64,000 bases of DNA. It comes from an uncultured Planctomycetota bacterium. GTDB taxonomy: Bacteria > Planctomycetota > UBA1135 > GCA-002686595. Location of the stretch: assembly GCA_903928115.1 (NCBI GenBank), contig CAIYPP010000007.1:90792-154791 (forward strand), read 5' to 3'. Shown here piece by piece: positions 42,330 to 52,008 of the stretch; positions within the stretch are counted from its first letter, which is position 1; each line of letters starts with the position of its first letter. The position numbers and the translations under genes are program-made. The notes under the pieces are model-generated. The model searched no databases. It was not told where the DNA came from and worked only from the letters and a program-made list of their open reading frames with translations.

Positions 42330-44369
42330 TCATCGCGCTGCCGAGCGGCGCTGCAAGAGCAGGTGGCCACCGGCGGTCACGCTGGCGCGCACCTTGGGCG
42401 GAACCAGCGTCGTTCCCGAGAATTCCTGAACGATCGCAGGCCCTTCGAAGCAGTCGCCCACGCGCAGGCTCGCGCGCTCGACGAGGCGCACGCGCAGCTC
42501 GCGCCCCGCAAGCCAAGCACGCCGCTCGCCGCCGAACGCGGCGCCCACTGCATCGCGCCGCTGCACTTTGCGCGGACGTGCCAGCGGCGCAGCGATGCGG
42601 GCGAGCACGCGCACGTTGACGAGCTCGACGCCGCGGTCGTCGAGCGTGTAGCCGTAGAGTTCCCGATGGCGCGCGTGGAACAGCGCCTGCGGATCGCCGC
42701 TGTCGAGCGGGACGCGCAGCTCGAAGGACTGCCCGGAGTAGCGCAGGTCGAGGGAGGCTTCGCAGATCGCGCTCGCCGTCGAGTGGCCCATCTCCGCGAG
42801 CTCGCGCAGCGCTTCGCGCTCCAATTCGCGCAGCAGCTTCGCGCGCGCACGAATCCCAAAACGCTCGAGCGGCGCGAGGATCGAAGCGGAGCGCTCGGCC
42901 TGCGGTTCTGCGCTCGCCATGCCGAGCGCGGACAGCACACCCGGCGCCGCGGGGACGAGCGCGCACGGCATCGAGCTCGCGAACGCGAGGTCCGCGGCGT
43001 GCAGTCCGCCGCCGCCGCCGAACGCGACGAGCGGGATCTCGCGCGGATCCTCGCCGCGCTGCAGCGTCATCACGCCGAGCGCGCGGCGCATCGCTGCACG
43101 CGCGACATCGAGCGCGGCCTGCGCCGCGGCACGAGGCCGTAGTCCGAGCTTGCGCCCGAGGCGCTCGAACGCGCGCTCGACGCGTGCGTGATCGAGCTCG
43201 AGTCGTCCGGCGAGGAAGGCGCCCGATGCGATGTGCCCGAGCAGCACGTGAGCGTCGGTCAGCGTGGGCTCCTCGCCGACGCCGTAGCACACCGGACCCG
43301 GCACGGCTCCGGCGCTCTGCGGCCCGACACTCAGGACACCGGAAGAGTCAACGCGCAGGAGCGAGCCGCCGCCGCAGCCGATCGTGTGAAGGTCGAGCGA
43401 GGGCACGCCGATGCCGTAACCGCCCACCGTGCTCGACTGCACGGGCTCCACCCCGCGCCGCATTTCGAGGCGTCGGAACGCGACGTCGGCACTCGTCCCG
43501 CCGATGTCGAGCCCGACCATGCGATCGAATCCCGCCTCGCGCGCTGCGCGCGAGGCGCCGAGCACGCCGCCCGCGGGCCCCGACGCGATCACGCGCACAG
43601 GCTCGCGCGCCGCACGCTCCGCGGAGATGGTGCCGCCGCTCGAGCGCAGGAGTTCGAGGCGAGCGCCGCTGAGCGCGCCGACGAGTCGCGCGAGGTAGTT
43701 CCCGACGACCGGTGTCAGCGCCGCGTTCACCACCGCCGTCGAGAAGCGCTCGTACTCGCGGTGCTCGCGCAGGAGCTCCGATGAGAGCGTGAGCGGCACG
43801 CCCAGCGGCGCGAGCGCGTCCGCGACTGCCCGCTCGATCCTCGGATCGGCGTAGGAGTGCAGCAGGCAGATCGCGATCGCCTCGGGCCGCGCGGCGGCGA
43901 GTTTGCGACGCAGCGCGGCGAGCTCGCGAGCCGTAGGGCGCGCGACCTCCTCGAGCCCGCGGCCATCGAGGCGCGGCCACGAGCGCTGGCGCACTTCGAA
44001 GCGCAGCTCGCGCGGAACCAGCTCGGGCGGCTTCTGTGGGTGCAGCGCGTAGAGGTCGGGGCGGTCTTGGCGAGCGAGCTCGATCAGGTCGACGAAGCCC
44101 GCGTTGGTGACGAGCGCGGCACGCGCGGTGCGGCCTGTGAGCAGGGCATTGAGGCCGACGGTGGTTCCGTGGACGACGCGCAGGCCGCGCGGTCGCGAGC
44201 CCGCGCCGAGCCCGAGCCGCTCGAGCCCCGCGAGCAGCGCTCGCGACGGATCGTCCGGCGTGCTCGGCACTTTCTCGAGTCGCACGCGCCCGCCCTCGAT
44301 CAGGGCAAGGTCGGTGAAGGTGCCGCCGGTGTCGACGCCGACGACCGGTCCGCTGGGGCTCGTAGTCAC
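42330..44369 (-). CDS. N-methylhydantoinase A/5-oxoprolinase-type protein (HyuA family)
   Basis: 679 residues. N-terminal VGVDTGGTFTDLALI is the phosphate-binding motif of the acetate kinase-like fold in HyuA; RVVHGTTVGLNALLTGRTA, GLDIGGTSADVAF and AFGGGGGLHAADLA follow in order. Typical HyuA enzymes open cyclic amides with ATP and need a HyuB partner. No hyuB is adjacent, which is unusual. GTG 44369. TAGACT lies 7 nt upstream. It converges with the TonB-like gene (13 bp). Confidence 0.85.
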   Translation of the reverse strand: MTTSPSGPVVGVDTGGTFTDLALIEGGRVRLEKVPSTPDDPSRALLAGLERLGLGAGSRPRGLRVVHGTTVGLNALLTGRTARAALVTNAGFVDLIELARQDRPDLYALHPQKPPELVPRELRFEVRQRSWPRLDGRGLEEVARPTARELAALRRKLAAARPEAIAICLLHSYADPRIERAVADALAPLGVPLTLSSELLREHREYERFSTAVVNAALTPVVGNYLARLVGALSGARLELLRSSGGTISAERAAREPVRVIASGPAGGVLGASRAAREAGFDRMVGLDIGGTSADVAFRRLEMRRGVEPVQSSTVGGYGIGVPSLDLHTIGCGGGSLLRVDSSGVLSVGPQSAGAVPGPVCYGVGEEPTLTDAHVLLGHIASGAFLAGRLELDHARVERAFERLGRKLGLRPRAAAQAALDVARAAMRRALGVMTLQRGEDPREIPLVAFGGGGGLHAADLAFASSMPCALVPAAPGVLSALGMASAEPQAERSASILAPLERFGIRARAKLLRELEREALRELAEMGHSTASAICEASLDLRYSGQSFELRVPLDSGDPQALFHARHRELYGYTLDDRGVELVNVRVLARIAAPLARPRKVQRRDAVGAAFGGERRAWLAGRELRVRLVERASLRVGDCFEGPAIVQEFSGTTLVPPKVRASVTAGGHLLLQRRSAAR

Positions 44370-44376
44370 AGGGAGG

Positions 44377-44382
44377 AGTCTA
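44377..44382 (-). promoter_or_regulatory. Candidate leaderless -10 element (TAGACT)
   Basis: On the minus strand TAGACT ends 7 nt before GTG 44369 of the HyuA-type gene. It lies in a 50-bp gap shared with the divergent plsY. Confidence 0.35.
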
Positions 44383-44419
44383 GTGTTGCTACCCTGTCGC
44401 GCCCTCGGTCCCTTCCGCG

Positions 44420-45049
44420 ATGCTCCTCGCCCTCGCCATCCTCGCCTCGTACCTCTTGGGCTCGATCCCGTTCGGGCTCGTGCTCGTGCGGCTCGTGAAG
44501 GGCGTCGACCTGCGCACGATCGGGTCGGGCAACATCGGCGCCACCAATGCGATGCGCGCGGCGGGCAAGCCGGTCGGGCTCGCGGTGTTCGTGCTCGACT
44601 TCGCCAAGGGCTGGGTTGCGATCTCGGGTTTCGCGGGTGCGTGGGCCGGAGAGGACCCGCTCGGCTGGGGCGCGGTCGCAGCCGGCGCGGCCAGCGTGCT
44701 CGGACACTGCTTCCCCGTGTGGCTGCGCTTCAAGGGCGGCAAGGGCGTCGCGACGGGCTGCGGAGCGCTGGTCGCCGTCGATCCTTGGATCTGGGTCGTG
44801 GGGGGCGCGGTGTGGCTCGCGGCGCTCGGCCTCGTCCGCATGGTGAGTCTCGCTTCGATCGCGATGGGGGTCGCGTTTCCCGTCGCGGCGTGGTGGCTCA
44901 CGGAGCGGATCGAGCCTGCGGTCGGAGCCGCGCTGCTCGCGCTCTTGATCCTCGTGCGGCACCGCTCGAACATGGCCCGCATCATGGCGGGAACGGAACC
45001 GAAGATCGGCGCCAAGCGAGCCGCGGACGCGGGAGCGACGGGTGGCTGA
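44420..45049 (+). CDS. plsY: Glycerol-3-phosphate acyltransferase PlsY
   Basis: 209 residues, five-helix membrane enzyme using acyl-phosphate to acylate glycerol-3-phosphate. Motifs GSGNIGATN (35-43) and FKGGKGVAT (104-112) are the PlsY active-site and phosphate-binding loops. It overlaps gpsA by eight bases, linking glycerol-3-phosphate supply and use. Confidence 0.95.
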   Translation: MLLALAILASYLLGSIPFGLVLVRLVKGVDLRTIGSGNIGATNAMRAAGKPVGLAVFVLDFAKGWVAISGFAGAWAGEDPLGWGAVAAGAASVLGHCFPVWLRFKGGKGVATGCGALVAVDPWIWVVGGAVWLAALGLVRMVSLASIAMGVAFPVAAWWLTERIEPAVGAALLALLILVRHRSNMARIMAGTEPKIGAKRAADAGATGG

Positions 45050-46073
45050 GGCCGTCCACGCGGAGCTTCGGCGCGCGGTCGTCCTCGGGGACGGCAGCTG
45101 GGGCACGGCGCTCGCGCTGCTCCTCGCACGCAGGGGCGTCGAGGTCACGGTGTGGTGCAACCAGCGCGCGCACGCAGACGAGTTCAACACCGCGCGCGAG
45201 AACCGGCGCTATCTGCCGGGCGTCGCGCTGCCTGCGAACCTGCGATTCACAGCGGACGCGCACACGGCGGGTGCGGGTGCCCAGCTCGCGGTCAGCGTGG
45301 TGCCGACGCAGTACCTGCGCAGCGTGGCCGCGCGCTTCGAGGACGCTCTCGCCGGGAACGTGCCGATCGTGTCCGCGAGCAAGGGACTCGAGATCGAGAC
45401 CCTCGCGCGTCCCACGGAGATCCTCGCGCAGGTCCTCGGTCCGCACCCGCTCGCCGTCCTCTCCGGTCCGAGCCACGCCGAGGAAGTCGCGGTCGGAAAG
45501 CCGGCGACCGTGGTTGCGGCTTCGACGGACGCCGAGGTCGCGCGCTTCGCGCAGGCCGCATTCAACGGCGAGAGCTTCCGCGTCTACACGAGCACCGACA
45601 TGCTCGGCGTCGAGCTCGGCGGCGCGCTGAAGAACGTGATCGCCATCGCGGCGGGGATCAGCGACGGGCTCGGGCTCGGCGACAACGCGAAGGCCGCGCT
45701 CATCACGCGCGGCATGGTCGAGATGGCGCGCGCGGGCGTGGCTCGCGGGGCGCGCATGGAGACGTTTTTCGGACTCGCTGGGATCGGCGACCTCGTCACG
45801 ACCTGCTGCTCGCGCCACTCGCGCAACCGCGCGGTCGGCGAGGCGATCGGACGCGGCGAGTCGCTCGAGAGCTTGCTCGCGCGCATGAAGATGGTCGCCG
45901 AGGGCGTGTGGACCACCAAGGCGCTCTTCGGACCGGAGTCCGATCTCGCCGGCGTGTCGATGCCCATCGCGGCCGAGGTCCACGCTGTCTTGTTCGAGCG
46001 CAAGGATCCGCGCACTGCCGTGGCGGACCTCATGCGGCGCGAGCCCGCGCCGGAGATGAAAGGTCTCGTCTGA
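45042..46073 (+). CDS. gpsA: Glycerol-3-phosphate dehydrogenase (NAD(P)+)
   Basis: 343 residues. Rossmann motif GDGSWGTALA (16-25), SKGLEIETL, LSGPSHAEEVA, catalytic Lys197 in GGALKNVIAIAAG, and GLAGIGDLVTTC. Makes sn-glycerol-3-phosphate for phospholipids. GTG 45042 lies inside the end of plsY. Its stop shares one base with the next start. Confidence 0.95.
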   Translation: MAEAVHAELRRAVVLGDGSWGTALALLLARRGVEVTVWCNQRAHADEFNTARENRRYLPGVALPANLRFTADAHTAGAGAQLAVSVVPTQYLRSVAARFEDALAGNVPIVSASKGLEIETLARPTEILAQVLGPHPLAVLSGPSHAEEVAVGKPATVVAASTDAEVARFAQAAFNGESFRVYTSTDMLGVELGGALKNVIAIAAGISDGLGLGDNAKAALITRGMVEMARAGVARGARMETFFGLAGIGDLVTTCCSRHSRNRAVGEAIGRGESLESLLARMKMVAEGVWTTKALFGPESDLAGVSMPIAAEVHAVLFERKDPRTAVADLMRREPAPEMKGLV

Positions 46074-46474
46074 TGCCCTCACCGCAGGTTCTGTTCCCGA
46101 CCTTCCTTCTCCTGACGGTCGCGCTGCTCGGCGTCGTGGTCTACACGGGTCTGCGCGGCAAGCTCGCCGTGCACATCACCTTCGTCGTGATCACGGTGCT
46201 CTCGCTCGCGGCCGCGATCTGGGCGGCGCTGCAGCTCGGCGAGCTCTATGACCTCGAGTCGGCCGGCTGGATCACGCCCGTGCACCTCAAGATCGCACGC
46301 GTGGCGACCTACGCATACGTGCTTCCTGCGGTGAGCGGCGTGATGACGTTGCGCGATCGTCGCCACAAGAAGCTGCACTTCAAACTGGCGATGCTGACGC
46401 TCACGCTGACGGTGCTCGCCGCGCTGACGGGCACGTGGATGATCTTCGCCGCGACGCCGATCGCGGCGAGCTGA
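46073..46474 (+). CDS. Small four-helix membrane protein
   Basis: 133 residues, four hydrophobic segments (about 8-25, 32-53, 75-92, 105-127), with HxxxA and RRHKKLHFKLAML in the last loop. Not assigned to a family with confidence; somewhat like DUF420-type proteins. The ATG at 46073 overlaps the gpsA stop by one base (TGATG), so it belongs to the plsY-gpsA transcript. Confidence 0.7.
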   Translation: MPSPQVLFPTFLLLTVALLGVVVYTGLRGKLAVHITFVVITVLSLAAAIWAALQLGELYDLESAGWITPVHLKIARVATYAYVLPAVSGVMTLRDRRHKKLHFKLAMLTLTLTVLAALTGTWMIFAATPIAAS

Positions 46475-46504
46475 GAGCTTCGAGCGCGACTCGTTCGCGT
46501 CGCG

Positions 46505-46828
46505 CTAGTCGCGCAGGCGCAGCACGACCCACGGCACGACGATCATCAGGCCGTTCGCGAGGAGCGGTACGCCCGCGAGCAGGACCCAGATCAGGCGCGC
46601 ACGGATCGACAGCAGGGCGAGGATCGCGCCGGGCACGGTGAAGGCGGCCGAGACGAGCAGGGTCGAGAGCAGTCCGGGCCCGCTCGGAGGGTCGATCGCT
46701 CGCCAGAGGATCGCGCCGCCCCAGACGGACGCTCCAGCCGTTGCGAGGCTCATCGACGCCATCCAAGTCCGGTGGCGGCGCCGGACGACGCTCGACACGG
46801 GGTAGAGGCGGCGAAGCGGGCGGGGCAT
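46505..46828 (-). CDS. Small membrane protein of unknown function
   Basis: 107 residues with three hydrophobic segments after an Arg-rich N-terminus (MPRPLRRLYPVSSVVRRRHR). Not recognised. No clear partner; it converges with the gpsA operon. Confidence 0.5.
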   Translation of the reverse strand: MPRPLRRLYPVSSVVRRRHRTWMASMSLATAGASVWGGAILWRAIDPPSGPGLLSTLLVSAAFTVPGAILALLSIRARLIWVLLAGVPLLANGLMIVVPWVVLRLRD

Positions 46829-46942
46829 GGAGCCATTGTGGGCACCGACGGGCCCGCCACCAAGCTCGCCGCCAGCCCCCGATGGCGCCGTCGCCCCCCG
46901 CCGAGTAGAATCCCCGCCCCTCTTTCGTCAGTGACTTCGGGT

Positions 46943-47021
<79 letters not shown>

Positions 47022-47022
47022 C

Positions 47023-47042
47023 CTCCGCGCGTGTCCGCGGAG
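47023..47042 (+). terminator. Hairpin after tRNA-Pro
   Basis: Seven-pair stem CTCCGCG/CGCGGAG with a six-base loop, starting 3 nt after the tRNA. There is no T-tract, so it may be a processing or weak termination signal. Confidence 0.4.
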
Positions 47043-47238
47043 CAGAAGGAGCCGCTCGCGGGCCTCTGGGGCCTCCTCGAGCAGCTCGAAGGCGAGGGTG
47101 CGTCGCTCAGCGTCCACGCGCAGGCGTTTTTGCCGTTCGAGTCCTTGCGGAATGCGGTCGCGGGGGCATCCTCGGGCGAGCGGACGAGCCGCCGTGCTCG
47201 GCCGCAGGTCCCTGAGTCCTCTCGAAGGAGTCTCTCCG

Positions 47239-48237
47239 ATGCGTCTCGCGCTCCACCTCGCGCTCGCCTTGCTCGCGTCGACCACAGTGTCGACCTCCGC
47301 GTCGGCTCAGGTCTCGCCCGTGCCGCAGTTTCAAGGGCAGGCGCAAGAGGGCTTTGATACCCAGCCCAACGGTTTCAACGCCTGCTTCACGAGCTTTGGC
47401 GGCGCTGGCCAAGTCTGCACGGTCTCGGGGGCCGGACTGCTCGCGACATCGAGTTGGGGCTTCGTCTGCACGATGGGGGCGCACAGCGGCGGCAAGTTCT
47501 GCGGGAGCGCCACGGGACCCGTGCAGGTCACCTTCACGTCCAACGTCCACCGCTTCGGCGGCTGGTTCGGCACCAACAGCGGCGGGAGCGACGCGCACTT
47601 CGACTTCTACGACGCGAACGACCAGCTGATCAGCTCCGAGCTCGCGCTGTTCCCCAACGACTGCACTTGGCGCTGGTTTGGCTGGCAGTCGTGCTCCGCG
47701 GCGATTCGTCGCGTGGTGATCACGGGACTCACGACACCCGCCGGGGCCTTCGTCGACATGGATGAACTGCAGGTCGACTTCACGCCGCCGCCCACCTGCA
47801 ACCCCGGACCGCTCGTGTACTGCACGGCGGGCACGAGCACCGCCGGTTGCACCGCGAGCATCAGTGCGAGCGCGCAGCCCCGCGCGAATTTCCAGACTCC
47901 ATGCCAGATCAGCGTGACTTCCGTCGAGGGACAGCGCACCGGCATCGTCTTCTACGGACTCGGTGCTTTGCCGCAGCCTTGGTGCAGCCCCGGCTCGAGC
48001 TTTCTGTGTGTGAAGTCTCCAACTCAGCGCACGCTGGCGCTGGGATCGGGCGGCACCTTCGGCGTCTGCAACGGCTCGATCTCGCTCGACTGGAACGCGT
48101 TCCATCTCGCCAACCCCGGTGGGCTCGGCACGCCGTTCTACAGCGGCCAGAAGGTCTACGTGCAGGCGTGGTTCCGCGATCCGCCGGCGTGCAAGACGAC
48201 CACGCTCTCGAACGCGCTCGAGCTCGTGATGCAGTGA
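47239..48237 (+). CDS. Secreted protein with Cys-rich C-terminal domain (type shared with 58149 and 60811 genes)
   Basis: 332 residues. Signal peptide 1-24 (ends SASA). Residues about 30-170 form a beta-rich domain with paired Cys (GFNACF, GQVCTV, FVCTMG). The C-terminal about 135 residues start VYCTAGTSTAGC and include TSVEGQRTGIVFYG, CNGSISLDWN and QAWFRDP. This module ends two other proteins in the window. ATG 47239 has AAGGAG upstream. Exported, role unknown. Confidence 0.8.
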   Translation: MRLALHLALALLASTTVSTSASAQVSPVPQFQGQAQEGFDTQPNGFNACFTSFGGAGQVCTVSGAGLLATSSWGFVCTMGAHSGGKFCGSATGPVQVTFTSNVHRFGGWFGTNSGGSDAHFDFYDANDQLISSELALFPNDCTWRWFGWQSCSAAIRRVVITGLTTPAGAFVDMDELQVDFTPPPTCNPGPLVYCTAGTSTAGCTASISASAQPRANFQTPCQISVTSVEGQRTGIVFYGLGALPQPWCSPGSSFLCVKSPTQRTLALGSGGTFGVCNGSISLDWNAFHLANPGGLGTPFYSGQKVYVQAWFRDPPACKTTTLSNALELVMQ

Positions 48238-48244
48238 TCCCTGC

Positions 48245-50224
<1,980 letters not shown>

Positions 50225-50227
50225 CGC

Positions 50228-51622
50228 TCAGCCTCGCAGTCCGAGCAAGCCGAGCACGCGGTCGTGCACGCTCGTCATCTCGATGACGCCGTCTCGCGGC
50301 TCGTCGCCACACGGCCCGAAGGGCTGAGACGCGAGGAACACGGGCCCGTCCTGCGGATCGTCGGGGATGCGCCCGTGGCTCCCCTTCACGAGCCGCGCAT
50401 CGAGCGGGATCACGTCCATCAGGTAGCGCATCCCGAGCGCTTTTTGAGCCAGCCTGCGCGCCACGCGCAGCTTGGGGAACGCGAGCTTCGGATCGAGGAA
50501 CAGCTCGCACGGGTCGTAGCCGGGCTTGCGGTGGATGTCGACCGTGCGTGCGAAATCCGGCGCTTGCGCGTCGTCGAGCCAGTAGTAGTACGTGAACCAC
50601 GCGCCCTTGCGTGAGACCACGACGAGGTCGCCCGAGCGGGCATGGTCGATGCCGAACGCGCGCTGTGCAGCGCGGTCCAGCACGTGTTCGACGCCGGGAA
50701 GCGCACGCAGCACGCGGGTCGCTCGCTCGCGCGCCGCCTCGCCGCGCGTGTACACGTGCGCGAGCTGGTGATCGCTCACGGCGAAGGCGGAGCTCGCAAA
50801 CGTGTCGAGCATCTCGCCAACGGGCGTCGGCCGCACTTCGAGCAAGCCGGCCTCACGCAACGCGCGGTTGATGTGAACGGGCGTGTCGACCTGCTCGAGG
50901 CCATACTCGCTCACGACCACCACGCTCGCGCCGTGCTTGTCCGCCGCCGCCACGAGCTTGCCGACGAGCGCGTCGACCTCGGTGAGCGCCGCGAGGCCGC
51001 GCTCGGACTCCGGTCCGTCTTGTTGGTGGCTGTAGTCGAGGTGGGGGAGATAGACGAGCGTGAGCTTGGGCGCGTGCAGGTCGAGCGTCCGCGCCGCGAC
51101 GTCGGCGATCCAGCGGCTCGACGCGAGGCCCGAGCGCGGTCCCCAGAAGTCGAAGAAGGGGAAGGGCCCGAGCTCGCGTTCGATCTGCTCGGGGAAGCTC
51201 GGCGGTCGACCGTACACTGCCAAGAGCTTGCGGCCATCGGCCGGATAGAAGGGCCGCGGCGTGATCGACCAGTCGACCTGCGCGCCCATGTTCCACCACC
51301 AAAACAGCTTCGCGCAGGTGAACGACGCGTCGCGCTCGCGCGCGGTCTCGTAGAGCTTCTTCGCACCGACGAGCGCGTTCGACTGTCGCCACAGCGCGAC
51401 GTCGCCGCTCTCGCGGTCGAACCAGCCGTTTCCGACGGCACCGTGCGCACTCGGCAGCTGGCCCGTGAGCATCGTGGCCTGTGCACTGCACGTGACCCCA
51501 GGCAGGATCGCGCGCATCGGAGCGCAGGCGCCGCGCTGGGCGAGCGCGCGCAGCGCGGGCGTGCGCGGCCCGATGTGGCGCGAGGTGAGGCCGACGACAT
51601 CGATCAGGACGACGGGCTGCAT
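50228..51622 (-). CDS. Alkaline phosphatase-superfamily phosphodiesterase
   Basis: 464 residues. VVLIDVVGL with metal-ligand Asp8, nucleophile Thr44 in PGVTCSAQATMLTG, YLPHLDYSHQ, VVVSEYGL and FAVSDHQLAHV follow the nucleotide pyrophosphatase/phosphodiesterase pattern. No signal peptide is seen, unlike many relatives. Operon with the NHLRC2-like gene. Substrate unknown; EboB-type phosphatases look similar, but no ebo genes are present. Confidence 0.8.
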   Translation of the reverse strand: MQPVVLIDVVGLTSRHIGPRTPALRALAQRGACAPMRAILPGVTCSAQATMLTGQLPSAHGAVGNGWFDRESGDVALWRQSNALVGAKKLYETARERDASFTCAKLFWWWNMGAQVDWSITPRPFYPADGRKLLAVYGRPPSFPEQIERELGPFPFFDFWGPRSGLASSRWIADVAARTLDLHAPKLTLVYLPHLDYSHQQDGPESERGLAALTEVDALVGKLVAAADKHGASVVVVSEYGLEQVDTPVHINRALREAGLLEVRPTPVGEMLDTFASSAFAVSDHQLAHVYTRGEAARERATRVLRALPGVEHVLDRAAQRAFGIDHARSGDLVVVSRKGAWFTYYYWLDDAQAPDFARTVDIHRKPGYDPCELFLDPKLAFPKLRVARRLAQKALGMRYLMDVIPLDARLVKGSHGRIPDDPQDGPVFLASQPFGPCGDEPRDGVIEMTSVHDRVLGLLGLRG

Positions 51623-51632
51623 CGGAACGCGG

Positions 51633-51642
51633 ATGCTAGCAT
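51633..51642. promoter_or_regulatory. Palindromic bidirectional -10 candidate
   Basis: ATGCTAGCAT is a perfect palindrome inside the 26-bp gap between divergent genes. It offers TAGCAT to the Rieske gene (6 nt before ATG 51649) and TAGCAT to the phosphodiesterase gene (11 nt before ATG 51622). Confidence 0.45.
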
Positions 51643-51648
51643 TCGCGC

Positions 51649-51999
51649 ATGTTCTCGAAGCTGTTCGGAATGTTCGGAAGGAAGCCGGTCGTGATCCAAG
51701 GCGCGGGCAAGCTCGCCGAGGGTCAGTCGAAGCGCGTCGCGATCGGCGACCCGCTCGCGGACGGCGTCGAGATCATCCTCGGTCGCGTCGACGGCAAGCT
51801 GTGTGCGCTCGATCGCTATTGCCCGCACGAGGGCGGTCGGCTGATCGATGGACCGCTCGCCGAGGGTCGTTACATGGTCTGCCCGCTGCACAACTACAAG
51901 TTCGACCCGCACACCGGCCGCGCGATCGGGGTGCCGTGCGACAACGCGAAGACCTACAAGGTGCGCGAGCGCGACGGCGACGCGGAGCTGTTTCTCTAG
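51649..51999 (+). CDS. Rieske [2Fe-2S] protein
   Basis: 116 residues. Cluster ligands Cys58 and His60 in CPHEGG and Cys78 and His81 in CPLHNYKFD. Layout fits small soluble Rieske ferredoxins such as NirD- or dioxygenase-type electron carriers. The N-terminal MFSKLFGMFGRK may be a short membrane-associating helix. No oxygenase gene nearby, so the partner is unknown. Confidence 0.9.
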   Translation: MFSKLFGMFGRKPVVIQGAGKLAEGQSKRVAIGDPLADGVEIILGRVDGKLCALDRYCPHEGGRLIDGPLAEGRYMVCPLHNYKFDPHTGRAIGVPCDNAKTYKVRERDGDAELFL

Positions 52000-52008
52000 C
52001 CTCGCGCG

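Noticed and set aside
47031..47238. Small gene after tRNA-Pro (GTG 47031, LLEQLEGEGASLSVHAQAF…)
   Set aside because: It runs out of protein-like character before the next gene, has no ribosome-binding site and its start falls in the tRNA-proximal hairpin.
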